Positions 48,998 through 57,108 of a stretch of DNA of 64,000 nt are shown in pieces. This DNA is from Anaerobutyricum hallii (lineage in GTDB: Bacteria > Bacillota > Clostridia > Lachnospirales > Lachnospiraceae): contig NZ_LT907978.1 of the NCBI RefSeq assembly GCF_900209925.1, positions 3,319,001-3,383,000 of the forward strand, given 5' to 3'. The position numbers and the translations under genes were made by a program. The notes below the pieces were generated by a model, which was not told the origin of the DNA, made no database searches, and saw only the letters and a list, made by a program, of their open reading frames with translations. Every line of letters begins with the position of its first letter. Position 1 is the stretch's first letter.

Positions 48998-51049
48998 TTA
49001 TATATCGCCATCTTCACGCATCTGCTGCAAAACATCTTCTAACTGCTGCTTTGCTTCTTCAAGGGTAACATCTTTTAACTGGGCCGCCGCCATCGTAAGA
49101 TGACCGCCGCCATTGAACTTCTCCATGATGACCTGTACATTAAGCTCATCAATGGAACGCGCACTGATATATATACAGTCCTGTAACGATGTCAAAACAA
49201 AACTTCCCCGGATTCCCTGTATATTTAACAATGCATTGGCCGCCTTGGCCCCGACAACAGTAGCTCCGGATACATTTGCTCCATCAAATGTGGAAATGGC
49301 AAATTCATTCATGTAAATCTCAGCCTTGTTAATAATGGCTGTCCGTATCCGGCAATGTTCCATATCTTCACGAAACATCTTTCTTACGCGGGTCACATCT
49401 GCACCTGCTCTTCTTAAAAAAGCCGCCGCCTCAAAAGTACGGACACCTGCTTTTATAACAAAATTATCGGTGTCTACGAGAATACCGGAATACATAGCAT
49501 CTGCCTCGATATTCTTAAGCTTCGGCTTATCTACGATATACTGTAAAATCTCCGCTACCATCTCACAGGTTGACGATGCGTACGGTTCTACATAAGAAAC
49601 CACTGCGTTCTTTATCGTTTCATTATTCTGTCTGTGGTGATCAAGAACAACAATCGTTGAGACAGACTTTAAAAGCTCCGGACACTCTGTCATTGCCGGA
49701 AGATTGACATCTACAACAATGAGCATCGCTGACTTATCTTTAAGAAGCAGCGCTTCCTCATTCGTTACAAAAATATCTTCCTCTTCCTCTGCCCGCTCTT
49801 TGTAGATTCCCTCTACGATCGGTTCTATCGCCGGACAATCCTTATCCATAACAATATATGTGCTCTTACCTAAAGTCTTTGACAGACGATAAATACCAAG
49901 AGCCGCACCGACACAGTCTGCATCCGGATTCTTATGTCCCATGACAAAAATCTTATCATGCGTAAGCATGATCTCACGCAGTGCATGCGCTTTCACTCTT
50001 GCCTTTACTCTTGTACTCTTCTCTACTTTCTGTGTCTTGCCTCCGTAATAGGAAATCGTGTCCCCATCTCTCACTACTGCCTGGTCTCCACCTCGGCCAA
50101 GGGCAAGATCCATTGCCATTCTTGCACTTTCATATGTTTCGGTATAGCTTCCTCCATTCACACCAACACCAATACTTAATGTCATGGACAGCTCATTACC
50201 AATATTGATCAGACGAACCTCATCAAGAATAGAAAACTTAGATTCCATCAGCTCTTCGAGCTTCTCTTCCTCAAATACAAAGAGAAACTTATCCTTCTCG
50301 AAACCTTTGATGATCGCATCAAGTCCCTGCATGTACTTTATAATCTTTCGTTCTACTAATGCAAGCAAAAGCGACTGCCTTACTTCTTCCATATTTTCAA
50401 GAACTTCTTCGTAATTATCAATATAGATCAGTCCGGCAACCAGACTCTTCTTCTTCGACTCTTCCTCATATCCACGAAGCTGTGTCTCATCAAAAAAGTA
50501 AAATACCTGAAGAACGTCTCCTTCAGCCCCATCATCCTGAATCTCTTCCTCTTTTCCACGTTCCAGATTCTTAAATACCATACTCTTACATTCTACATGA
50601 TATTTATGTTCTTCCTGTGTGATACAGTATTCTTTCGTCTGTCCATTCTGTGGAAAAACCTTTTTGTAAAGGCCCGGAAAGATCTGTGTGATACTCTTCT
50701 TTATGATCTTTTGTCCCGCGATTTCTGAAAACTGTTTATTATACCAGATAATCGTTCCTGACTGGTCTGTCATTACATACGGCACCGGCAGGTCTTTAAG
50801 AATCTGCTTCTGGATCTGACTCTGTTCAAACCCTGCCGTAAGCAATTCATTATTAATCATCTTTTCTGTATATTCGTAACACAAAACAGATGCAATAAGA
50901 TATATGACATCTCCTACTAAGATCGTATATCCGAGACCAGGATTCACTTCAATCACACCTAAGGCCGCTACCAATATAAAGACCACCACAATAATAGGCA
51001 GCCATAAATTCAGTGCGACCTTTCTTGATATATTCTTTTCTCGTTTCAT
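48998..51049 (-). CDS. gdpP: Cyclic-di-AMP phosphodiesterase, GdpP type
   Basis: 683 residues. Two membrane helices at about 12-55, a PAS-like domain (MTDQSGTIIWYNKQFSEIAG), a degenerate GGDEF domain near 190-320, and DHH/DHHA1 domains. Catalytic motifs are GHKNPDADCVGAALG, the LDHHRQ triad and GGGHLTMAA near the end. Hydrolyses c-di-AMP to 5'-pApA, affecting potassium and wall homeostasis. ATG at 51049 has GGGAGAAAG upstream; the longer frame to 51097 lacks a site. Confidence 0.93.
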   Translation of the reverse strand: MKREKNISRKVALNLWLPIIVVVFILVAALGVIEVNPGLGYTILVGDVIYLIASVLCYEYTEKMINNELLTAGFEQSQIQKQILKDLPVPYVMTDQSGTIIWYNKQFSEIAGQKIIKKSITQIFPGLYKKVFPQNGQTKEYCITQEEHKYHVECKSMVFKNLERGKEEEIQDDGAEGDVLQVFYFFDETQLRGYEEESKKKSLVAGLIYIDNYEEVLENMEEVRQSLLLALVERKIIKYMQGLDAIIKGFEKDKFLFVFEEEKLEELMESKFSILDEVRLINIGNELSMTLSIGVGVNGGSYTETYESARMAMDLALGRGGDQAVVRDGDTISYYGGKTQKVEKSTRVKARVKAHALREIMLTHDKIFVMGHKNPDADCVGAALGIYRLSKTLGKSTYIVMDKDCPAIEPIVEGIYKERAEEEEDIFVTNEEALLLKDKSAMLIVVDVNLPAMTECPELLKSVSTIVVLDHHRQNNETIKNAVVSYVEPYASSTCEMVAEILQYIVDKPKLKNIEADAMYSGILVDTDNFVIKAGVRTFEAAAFLRRAGADVTRVRKMFREDMEHCRIRTAIINKAEIYMNEFAISTFDGANVSGATVVGAKAANALLNIQGIRGSFVLTSLQDCIYISARSIDELNVQVIMEKFNGGGHLTMAAAQLKDVTLEEAKQQLEDVLQQMREDGDI

Positions 51050-51167
51050 TTCTTTCTCCCAATTAGGAAATATACATTGTTTCCGGCTCACACGCAAGCC
51101 CTCTGTGTGGTCTGCGGCTGAGCAGCAACCTCTCTGATTCTAAATTGTTACAGATATAGTATGAGTT

Positions 51168-51176
51168 ATTATAGCA
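51168..51176 (-). promoter_or_regulatory. Extended -10 promoter of gdpP-rplI
   Basis: TGCTATAAT on the minus strand, about 120 bases before the gdpP start; no good -35. Remainder of the 330-base gap to malQ holds only the malQ promoter. Confidence 0.4.
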
Positions 51177-51314
51177 CTGTTTTTCCTAATTTAAAAGCAA
51201 AAAAACATCTCTGCTGTGATTCGCCCCCAAAACGTTCCAACAAAAAATGCTGTAAGGTTGTTTTATATCATCAATTTTTTCAGATTTCGGTCCTTAATGA
51301 ATCCTAATGAATCA

Positions 51315-51343
51315 TTGCGATTTTTGTCAAAATTCAGTATAAT
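51315..51343 (+). promoter_or_regulatory. Promoter of malQ
   Basis: TTGCGA (51315-51320), 17 bases, TATAAT (51338-51343), 35 bases before the ATG. Confidence 0.7.
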
Positions 51344-51378
51344 AAACATCAGTAATATTTCATTTAAGGGAGGTTCGT

Positions 51379-52890
51379 ATGAACGATAAATTTTCACTAT
51401 TAAAAAAAATGCGTCGTCTTTCCGGTATTTTAGTTCACCCAACATCCTTACCAGGTAAGTTTGGCGTTGGAGATTTAGGTCCGGAAGCCTATCGTTTTGT
51501 AGATTTCTTACAGGAAGCCGGACAGCATCTATGGCAGACTCTTCCTCTTGGCCCTACCGGAGGACATAATAGTCCCTATCAGTGCTTCTCCTCTTTTGCA
51601 GGACAGCCATTACTAATCAGTCCGGAGCTTCTTATGCAGGAAGGTCTCCTTGCAGAGTCAGACTTAAGTAATGTTCCTGCTTTCCCGGAAGAAGAAGTTG
51701 ATTTTAAGGCTGTACAGGCATACAAAGAAGAACTTTTCAAAAAGGCATTTACCCGTTTTAAAGAACTTCCGGAAGAAAGCGAGCTTAAATCCGAACTGGC
51801 TCTTTTCTGTAAAAGCTCTCACTGGTTAGATGATTATGCTATGTTTATGGCAATCAAGAAGTCCAAAGACGGGGCCCACTGGTTAGAATGGGAGAAGAAA
51901 TACCGCAAACCAACGAAATCTCAGAAAGCTGTCATCGAACGTGACCTTGAAGATGAGATTCTTTATGAGAAGTTCCTTCAGTGGACATTCTTCCGCCAGT
52001 GGAGCCAGCTCAAAGCTTACGCAAATGAGCGCGATATCCTTTTAATCGGTGATATACCGATCTTCGTTTCCGGTGACAGTTCTGATGTGTGGGCTGAACC
52101 AAGATTATTCCAGGTAGATTCTGATGGATTCCCAACTGTTGTAGCCGGAGTACCACCAGACTATTTCAGCGCCACCGGACAGTTATGGGGTAATCCTCTT
52201 TATGACTGGAAATACCACAAAAAGACCAATTATGCATGGTGGATGGATCGTTTTAAGACACAGTTCTTATTAAGTGATATCGTTCGTATTGACCATTTCC
52301 GCGGTTTAGAAAGCTACTGGGAGATTCCTGCTGATTCTGAAACTGCTTTAAATGGCAAATGGGTTGACGGACCGAAGGATGATTTCTTTGAAACATTAAT
52401 TCAATCTTTTGGAGAAGAACCACCTATCATCGCAGAAGATCTCGGTATCATTACAGACGAAGTTCGTGCATTACGTGACAAGTTCGGATTACCGGGTATG
52501 AAGATTCTTCAATTCGCTTTTGAAGATGATGACAGCAGTTATCTTCCTTATAATCAGCCATACAACTGCGTATGCTATACAGGAACGCACGACAATGACA
52601 CTACAACAGGCTGGTACGCTTCTGCTTCCGAAAAAGCCCGCGATAAAGTACGCCGCTACATGAACACCGATGGCTCCCAGATTAGCTGGGATTTTATCCG
52701 TACCTGCTTCGGCACTCCTGCCCGCTTTGCTTTAATTCCTATTCAGGATCTGTTCTGTCAGGGAAGTGAATATCGTATGAACACTCCGGGAAAAGCAGAA
52801 GGCAACTGGGCTTATCGCGTGAAGAAAGAACTTCTTACCAGCGATGTCGCAAAACGTCTTTATGACGTAACAAAACTTTACGGACGTTAA
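51379..52890 (+). CDS. malQ: 4-alpha-glucanotransferase (amylomaltase, GH77)
   Basis: Transfers maltooligosaccharide segments during starch or glycogen breakdown. 503 residues. RRLSGILVHPTSLPGKFGVG start, LIGDIPIFVSGDSSDVWAEP, VPPDYFSATGQLWGNPLYDW and the nucleophile region DIVRIDHFRGLESYW; acid/base Glu in IIAEDLGIITDEV and CYTGTHDNDTT. GGGAGG precedes the ATG. PlsC follows 22 bases later. Confidence 0.97.
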   Translation: MNDKFSLLKKMRRLSGILVHPTSLPGKFGVGDLGPEAYRFVDFLQEAGQHLWQTLPLGPTGGHNSPYQCFSSFAGQPLLISPELLMQEGLLAESDLSNVPAFPEEEVDFKAVQAYKEELFKKAFTRFKELPEESELKSELALFCKSSHWLDDYAMFMAIKKSKDGAHWLEWEKKYRKPTKSQKAVIERDLEDEILYEKFLQWTFFRQWSQLKAYANERDILLIGDIPIFVSGDSSDVWAEPRLFQVDSDGFPTVVAGVPPDYFSATGQLWGNPLYDWKYHKKTNYAWWMDRFKTQFLLSDIVRIDHFRGLESYWEIPADSETALNGKWVDGPKDDFFETLIQSFGEEPPIIAEDLGIITDEVRALRDKFGLPGMKILQFAFEDDDSSYLPYNQPYNCVCYTGTHDNDTTTGWYASASEKARDKVRRYMNTDGSQISWDFIRTCFGTPARFALIPIQDLFCQGSEYRMNTPGKAEGNWAYRVKKELLTSDVAKRLYDVTKLYGR

Positions 52891-52911
52891 AACGTAAGGA
52901 AGGGGGAAATC

Positions 52912-53634
52912 ATGACTTTTCGTTCTATCTGTATTGCAGTTTATGTGTTTTTTTATTTGATCTTTACGACTCCGGAAAGGATTCGTTTAAAAAAGCTTGA
53001 ACAGACCGACCCACAGAAGGCTTCTCGTATCGCTCAGGCGCATGTTCAAAAAGTATTTCGACATCTTTTAAAAATATCCGGTGTCACGATCGAGGTAAAT
53101 GGACTCGAAAATATCCCTGATGAAGCTGCTCTTTTCGTTGGAAACCACAGCAGTTACTTTGACATCATCGTTACCGGTGCTGCCATCCCCGGCGGTGTAG
53201 GCTTTGTAGCAAAGGACAGCCTCGGAAATATTCCAGGACTTTCTTCCTGGATGAAGCGTATTCACTGTCTGTTTTTAGACCGCAAAGACATCCGCAAAGG
53301 ATTACAGACCATCCTTGAAGGAGCAGAATATCTAAAAGAAGGTTATTCCATGTGTATTTATCCGGAAGGTACAAGAAGTACAAACGGAGAACTTGGAGAA
53401 TTCAAAGGCGGCAGCCTGAAAATGGCTCAAAAAGCCAAAGCCCCTATTGTTCCTGTTGCTATCCGCGGCACTAGAGACATCTTTGAAAATAATCCAGGGC
53501 TTCGCGTTCGTCCATCTCACGTAACGATTTCATTCGGCACACCGTTTAAAATCTCTGAACTTCCAGCCACAGAAAAGAAATTTGCGGGCGAACATGCAAA
53601 ACAGGCAATCGCAGATATGCTTGCTCAACAATAA
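52912..53634 (+). CDS. plsC: 1-acyl-sn-glycerol-3-phosphate acyltransferase
   Basis: 240 residues. N-terminal hydrophobic helix, then the acyltransferase motifs NHSSYFD (HX4D), LDRKD, YPEGTRS and IVPVAIRGT in the usual order. Makes phosphatidic acid at the membrane. AAGGGGGAAATC precedes the ATG. Confidence 0.92.
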   Translation: MTFRSICIAVYVFFYLIFTTPERIRLKKLEQTDPQKASRIAQAHVQKVFRHLLKISGVTIEVNGLENIPDEAALFVGNHSSYFDIIVTGAAIPGGVGFVAKDSLGNIPGLSSWMKRIHCLFLDRKDIRKGLQTILEGAEYLKEGYSMCIYPEGTRSTNGELGEFKGGSLKMAQKAKAPIVPVAIRGTRDIFENNPGLRVRPSHVTISFGTPFKISELPATEKKFAGEHAKQAIADMLAQQ

Positions 53635-53800
53635 ATAGTGAAAAAATAGCATAAAACTGTAATTTTTTCTTTTCAATTAACGTAAATAATGTTAGAATGA
53701 AATTTGTGTTATCAAAAAGAAGGAGCTTCCGATTTTTCTTTACTGCACTTACTTTTGCAGAAGATTTCGGAAGTACCTAACAATGTACAGGAGGAATATT

Positions 53801-54259
53801 ATGAACCCATGGATTGTTTTTGCAATTATCCTTTTAATTGCACTCGCCATTCTCGGATTCCTTTATTACAAAGGTTCCAAGCTTCAGAAAGAACAACAAG
53901 AACAAAAAGAACAGTTATTCAGCGCCGCTACTCCGGTCACTATGCTCGTAATAGATAAAAAGAGACTCCCTTTAAAAGATTCCGGTCTTCCACAGATTGT
54001 AATTGACCAGACTCCAAAGAGAGCTCGCCGCGCTAAAGTGCCTGTAGTAAAAGCTAAGATCGGACCAAAAGTTACAAGTCTTATCGCCGATGAAAACGTA
54101 TATGACTTAATCCCGGTAAAAGCCGAGATTAAAGCAATGATCAGCGGTATTTACATCACAAGCATCAACAACTTCCGTAAAGCTCCGGTTCCAAAACCAG
54201 AGAAAAAAGGAATGATGGCTAAGCTTCGTAAGAAGGCGGATGATTTATCCACTAAATAA
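53801..54259 (+). CDS. Small membrane-anchored protein of unknown function
   Basis: 152 residues. One N-terminal membrane segment (WIVFAIILLIALAILGFLYY), a short Gln/Glu/Lys helix, a soluble domain (TMLVIDKKRLPLKDSGLPQI, KVTSLIADENVYDLIPVKAE) and a basic tail. Not recognised, although similar proteins occur beside plsC in Lachnospiraceae by my impression. ATG at 53801 has AGGAGG six bases upstream. Confidence 0.7.
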   Translation: MNPWIVFAIILLIALAILGFLYYKGSKLQKEQQEQKEQLFSAATPVTMLVIDKKRLPLKDSGLPQIVIDQTPKRARRAKVPVVKAKIGPKVTSLIADENVYDLIPVKAEIKAMISGIYITSINNFRKAPVPKPEKKGMMAKLRKKADDLSTK

Positions 54260-54283
54260 GCTGTTTGTTTTTGTGTGAACAGA

Positions 54284-54415
54284 CAGACGAAACCCCGAAA
54301 AAATAATATTACAATTTGCTCTATTTCGCTGCGGAGAAAATGCTTAGTCGCATTTTTCCTTGCTCCGAAGCCGCAAATTGTAATATTATTTTTTCGGGGT
54401 TTCTGTTTGTTGAGA
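54284..54415 (+). repeat. CAGACGAA structured element, copy C5
   Basis: CAGACGA starts 25 bases after the small membrane protein's stop. The outer arms of 31 bases are perfectly complementary (left arm begins GAAACCCCGAAAAAATAATA, right arm ends TTTTTTCGGGGTTTC). The inner core TATTTCGCTGCGGAG and GCTCCGAAGCC is conserved, with apical AAAATGC/GCATTTT around TTAGTC. Terminator-like T-rich right arm. It ends about 100 bases before the converging TA partner gene. Confidence 0.9.
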
Positions 54416-54520
54416 CAAAAATCAAATTGTGAATGGAGTGGAGGAAATCATCTTGTGGTTAGAAGGGGAGATAAGTTTGACGGTTCTTCAAAAGTCAAGC
54501 TGCGAATAAAGTCCCTGAAA

Positions 54521-55009
54521 TCATTTTGAACCCATCCTTATTCTTCTAAAGATCTCATACTGTCGCTGCAGTTCTGCTTCTTCATCAAGCAATAATCCTT
54601 TTGCTTCTAATATTCTCTCTATAGCCTGAGATGGGTCTAATGTATGATATGGCAAAAATAATTCCCGTAATTCTTTCGGTTTTACAATTTTATAAACTCG
54701 TGCTGATGTGAATTCGTAAGTAATTGCAAAATATCTATAAATGTATCCAATCCAGTACATCTCATTATGAGTATATTTTACCGTTCCATAATGTGAAACT
54801 CCATATTCCTCATCCACTAACTGTAAAATATCATTTGCCTGAAGATTACTTTCAAGGATTGATTCGTCATCCATTCTTTTGGCTATATTGCTTTTCATAA
54901 ATCTTCTAATAAAAATCTCAGAACTTGAATCCATTTTATCTATAGAATTTTCAAAGGCTGTTGCCTGAAGTTCACATAAAAGCAAACCATCTCTGTCTAT
55001 CTTTTTCAT
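54521..55009 (-). CDS. Partner protein of the HTH-DUF3990 gene
   Basis: 162 residues, no membrane segment. EIFIRRFMKSNIAKRMDDES, GTVKYTHNEMYWIGYIYRYF and FLPYHTLDPSQAIERILEA are notable conserved-looking blocks. I do not know a named family. It starts 15 bases after the stop of the HTH-DUF3990 gene, so the two form one transcript from the palindromic operator-promoter. The AT-rich composition of both genes differs from neighbours, suggesting transfer. Likely the antidote or cofactor of a toxin-antitoxin-like pair; which gene is toxic is inferred only. Confidence 0.65.
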   Translation of the reverse strand: MKKIDRDGLLLCELQATAFENSIDKMDSSSEIFIRRFMKSNIAKRMDDESILESNLQANDILQLVDEEYGVSHYGTVKYTHNEMYWIGYIYRYFAITYEFTSARVYKIVKPKELRELFLPYHTLDPSQAIERILEAKGLLLDEEAELQRQYEIFRRIRMGSK

Positions 55010-55024
55010 GCATTATCCACTTCC

Positions 55025-55879
55025 TTACACCAAAATTTCGTCAATGTACCGACCTTTGCCCCTATATTGCTTTCTGGCTAATTTTACTTTATTAGCTCCT
55101 AACTTCGACTCTTCAAGTCGTATATTTTTATAGTATTCTCTTTCATTATGAGAAATATAACAACGCTCTATAATTTTTGCCTGTGCTACTGCTTTTTCAC
55201 TTACAAAGATATACTGCATTCCAAGATTTGTTGCCGCAAGGCAATGTTTACATTGTTCATCTGTAAGCTCTCCTTCAATGAATGAATTAATTATTTGAAA
55301 CATACGATTATCTGCTATTGGTGCAATTATGTAATCACAGGCTCTCGACTGTTCTATAATTTTTTTTACAACTGGATGATTCTTATACTCATCTAACGCA
55401 CCTCTATAGTATGCAATTGTCATCATCCATTCCTGATTTACTGCGTATCTTTTACACATAAGATTATCAGCATTAAAACAAATATAATATACCGATGAAT
55501 TCTCAAATCCTGAAACAAACGATATTGCCTGTTCGTAACTTTCTCCTGCATAAAAACCCTGACCAAAATCATTATTATGCCTGCCTCTGTGAATATCTAT
55601 CTCTCCATCAATTTTGCTTTTAGCTCCATGAAAAAGTAATTTCTCATGTTTTTTTAAATCATCTCTCCAAAACATTTCCTTTAATTTATTAATCTTTATA
55701 TTTTTAGCAAAAGCAAATGTATATACATTCTCCAAAATTTTTGCAGATGGATTCGTTCTTCCTAATTCATTTCTTGAAATCGTTATCTGTTCTACTCCAA
55801 TCCGGTCTGCAAATTCACTCTGAGAGATACCTAATATTTCTCGAATAGATTTCAAGTCTTTTGAAAAATTATATTCCAT
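55025..55879 (-). CDS. XRE HTH fused to DUF3990 (ADP-ribosyltransferase-like) domain
   Basis: 284 residues. Residues 6-60 are a Cro/XRE helix-turn-helix (REILGISQSEFADRIGVEQI, SRNELGRTNPSAK). From about 78 the DUF3990 domain begins: LLFHGAKSKI (His84), NNDFGQGFYAGESYEQA (102-118), YYICFNADNL and FIEGELTDEQ. DUF3990 is associated with toxin modules and I believe belongs to the ADP-ribosyltransferase fold; the HG...FGQGFY...E order fits that. ATG at 55879 has GAGGTGG upstream. The HTH presumably binds the operator directly upstream. Confidence 0.72.
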   Translation of the reverse strand: MEYNFSKDLKSIREILGISQSEFADRIGVEQITISRNELGRTNPSAKILENVYTFAFAKNIKINKLKEMFWRDDLKKHEKLLFHGAKSKIDGEIDIHRGRHNNDFGQGFYAGESYEQAISFVSGFENSSVYYICFNADNLMCKRYAVNQEWMMTIAYYRGALDEYKNHPVVKKIIEQSRACDYIIAPIADNRMFQIINSFIEGELTDEQCKHCLAATNLGMQYIFVSEKAVAQAKIIERCYISHNEREYYKNIRLEESKLGANKVKLARKQYRGKGRYIDEILV

Positions 55880-55893
55880 TATTAACCACCTCA

Positions 55894-55964
55894 AACTTAT
55901 TTATAACATATTACTTAAATAAGTTCAATATAAACTTATTTATAACGCATTACTTAAATAAGTT
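55894..55964 (-). promoter_or_regulatory. Double palindromic operator over the promoter of the HTH-DUF3990 operon
   Basis: Two 32-base units (55894-55925 and 55933-55964) differ at two bases. Each is a palindrome, AACTTATTTA...TAAATAAGTT. A promoter lies within the first: TTGAAC (55923-55928), 17 bases, TATAAA (55900-55905), minus strand. Binding of the HTH protein would block RNA polymerase. Confidence 0.8.
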
Positions 55965-56026
55965 TTGATACAACGCTACTCAATCCATCCTCTAATTTTT
56001 CACCTGATTTACGGGATTGGAATACA

Positions 56027-56150
56027 CAGAGCCTCCGAATTCTATCATATGTAAAAATGTGCCTTAGAGCAAGTTCAAGCTGCGGTCGAGCAGCTTGGAC
56101 GCAGTGATACAAAACATTTTTGCATATGATAGAATTCGGAGGCTCGTCTG
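56027..56150 (-). repeat. CAGACGAA structured element, copy C6
   Basis: Begins CAGACGA five bases after the XRE-cupin stop (minus strand). Outer arms pair over 32 bases with one G-T pair (GAGCCTCCGAATTCTATCAT at the base). Inner apical hairpin GTCCAAGCTGC/GCAGCTTGAAC around TCGACC. The core arms ATCACTGCG and GCTCTAAGGC are diverged. Confidence 0.85.
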
Positions 56151-56154
56151 TTCA

Positions 56155-56718
56155 TCATCTTAACCCCGTATAATCAAGAAAAAAACAAGTAAAACTGACT
56201 GTTTCTCTTCCTTCGTTCCGATAAACATGCATCTGATCTGTTTCAAATTTATAAACCTGTTCTTTATTGATTATCTGTATATGCCCATGACATTCTATCG
56301 TAAGTACACCTTCTGTTACTGTAATGTACTCTCTTGTTTTTTCGCCATGACTCCCACTCATATAGACCCCGCCGGGTTCTATATCAATTCGATATACTTC
56401 TACGGAATGAGAATCTTCATAAGGAAAACATGTCCAGACTTTATATTGCCCTTCCAGTTCTTTTGTAGGAAAAATTTCTTTTGGACTTACAAGGCAAAAA
56501 TCTTCTCTCGGCGCATCAATGAGTGTCTGAAATTCTATGCGGAGTCCGCTTGTAATTTTCCCAAGCACACCAAGAGAGGGATTGGCTGTACCTTTTTCAA
56601 TCTGAGCAAGCATACTTTTGCTGACTCCGGTCTGTTCCGCAACCTCACCAAGGCTCATCCCCTTTGACAGGCGAATCTGTTTTAAATTAACCGCTACATT
56701 ATATGACAAATAATCCAT
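56155..56718 (-). CDS. XRE-cupin transcriptional regulator, PuuR-like
   Basis: 187 residues. Residues 5-62 form an HTH (LKQIRLSKGMSLGEVAEQTG, SMLAQIEKGTANPSLGVLGK); residues 105-185 form a small cupin domain (EYITVTEGVLTIECHGH, METDQ-like KFETDQMHVYRNEG). This architecture is that of PuuR and related regulators of polyamine or amino acid use. It heads a cluster of permease and aminotransferase genes. ATG at 56718 has AAGGAGG upstream. Confidence 0.85.
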   Translation of the reverse strand: MDYLSYNVAVNLKQIRLSKGMSLGEVAEQTGVSKSMLAQIEKGTANPSLGVLGKITSGLRIEFQTLIDAPREDFCLVSPKEIFPTKELEGQYKVWTCFPYEDSHSVEVYRIDIEPGGVYMSGSHGEKTREYITVTEGVLTIECHGHIQIINKEQVYKFETDQMHVYRNEGRETVSFTCFFLDYTGLR

Positions 56719-56763
56719 AAAAATCCTCCTTGTGTGATTTAATTTATCGGGTGAGTAGAGCAA

Positions 56764-56850
56764 CAGACGAACCATGAGAATGAAATATTCTTTATCTGTG
56801 ACTTTAGTCGCTGCGAGAAAAAGACTTCTATGAAAAGCCTCTCATGAAAA
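56764..56850 (+). repeat. Truncated CAGACGAA element (left half only), copy C8
   Basis: CAGACGAACCATGAGAATGA, then the core left arm TCTGTGACTTTAGTCGCTGC. The complementary outer right arm is missing; only TCTCATG (56840-56846) can pair with CATGAGA. A decayed copy in the gap upstream of the regulator. The remaining bases to 56982 hold nothing I recognise. Confidence 0.65.
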
Positions 56851-56982
56851 GTTATTGATTTTGACTCCGTTGTAAAAAACGCAAAGTCGCCCTTTAATAA
56901 ATCGCTAATTAATGTCACCATAATATCAAAATAACCAGAAGCCTACAACTCAAATCCTCACAAAACTTCTATTTATCAAAGA

Positions 56983-57104
56983 CAGAAGGTCCTGCATTTA
57001 TATTTTAGCAGATGCGTCTTTAGAGCGAGCAAAAATGCTAACCAGGCATTTTCGCACAGCGAAACAGAGCAGATGCTAAAATATAAATGCAGGACCTTCG
57101 TCTA
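56983..57104 (-). repeat. CAGACGAA structured element, copy C7
   Basis: AGACGAAGG begins five bases after the permease stop (minus strand). Outer arms AAGGTCCTGCATTTATATTT + TAGCA and their exact complement; core arms TCTGCTCTGTTTCGCTGTG and CGCTCTAAAGACGCATC; apical AAAATGC/GCATTTT. Close to C2/C3 in the core, entirely different in the outer stem. Confidence 0.9.
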
Positions 57105-57108
57105 TTCA

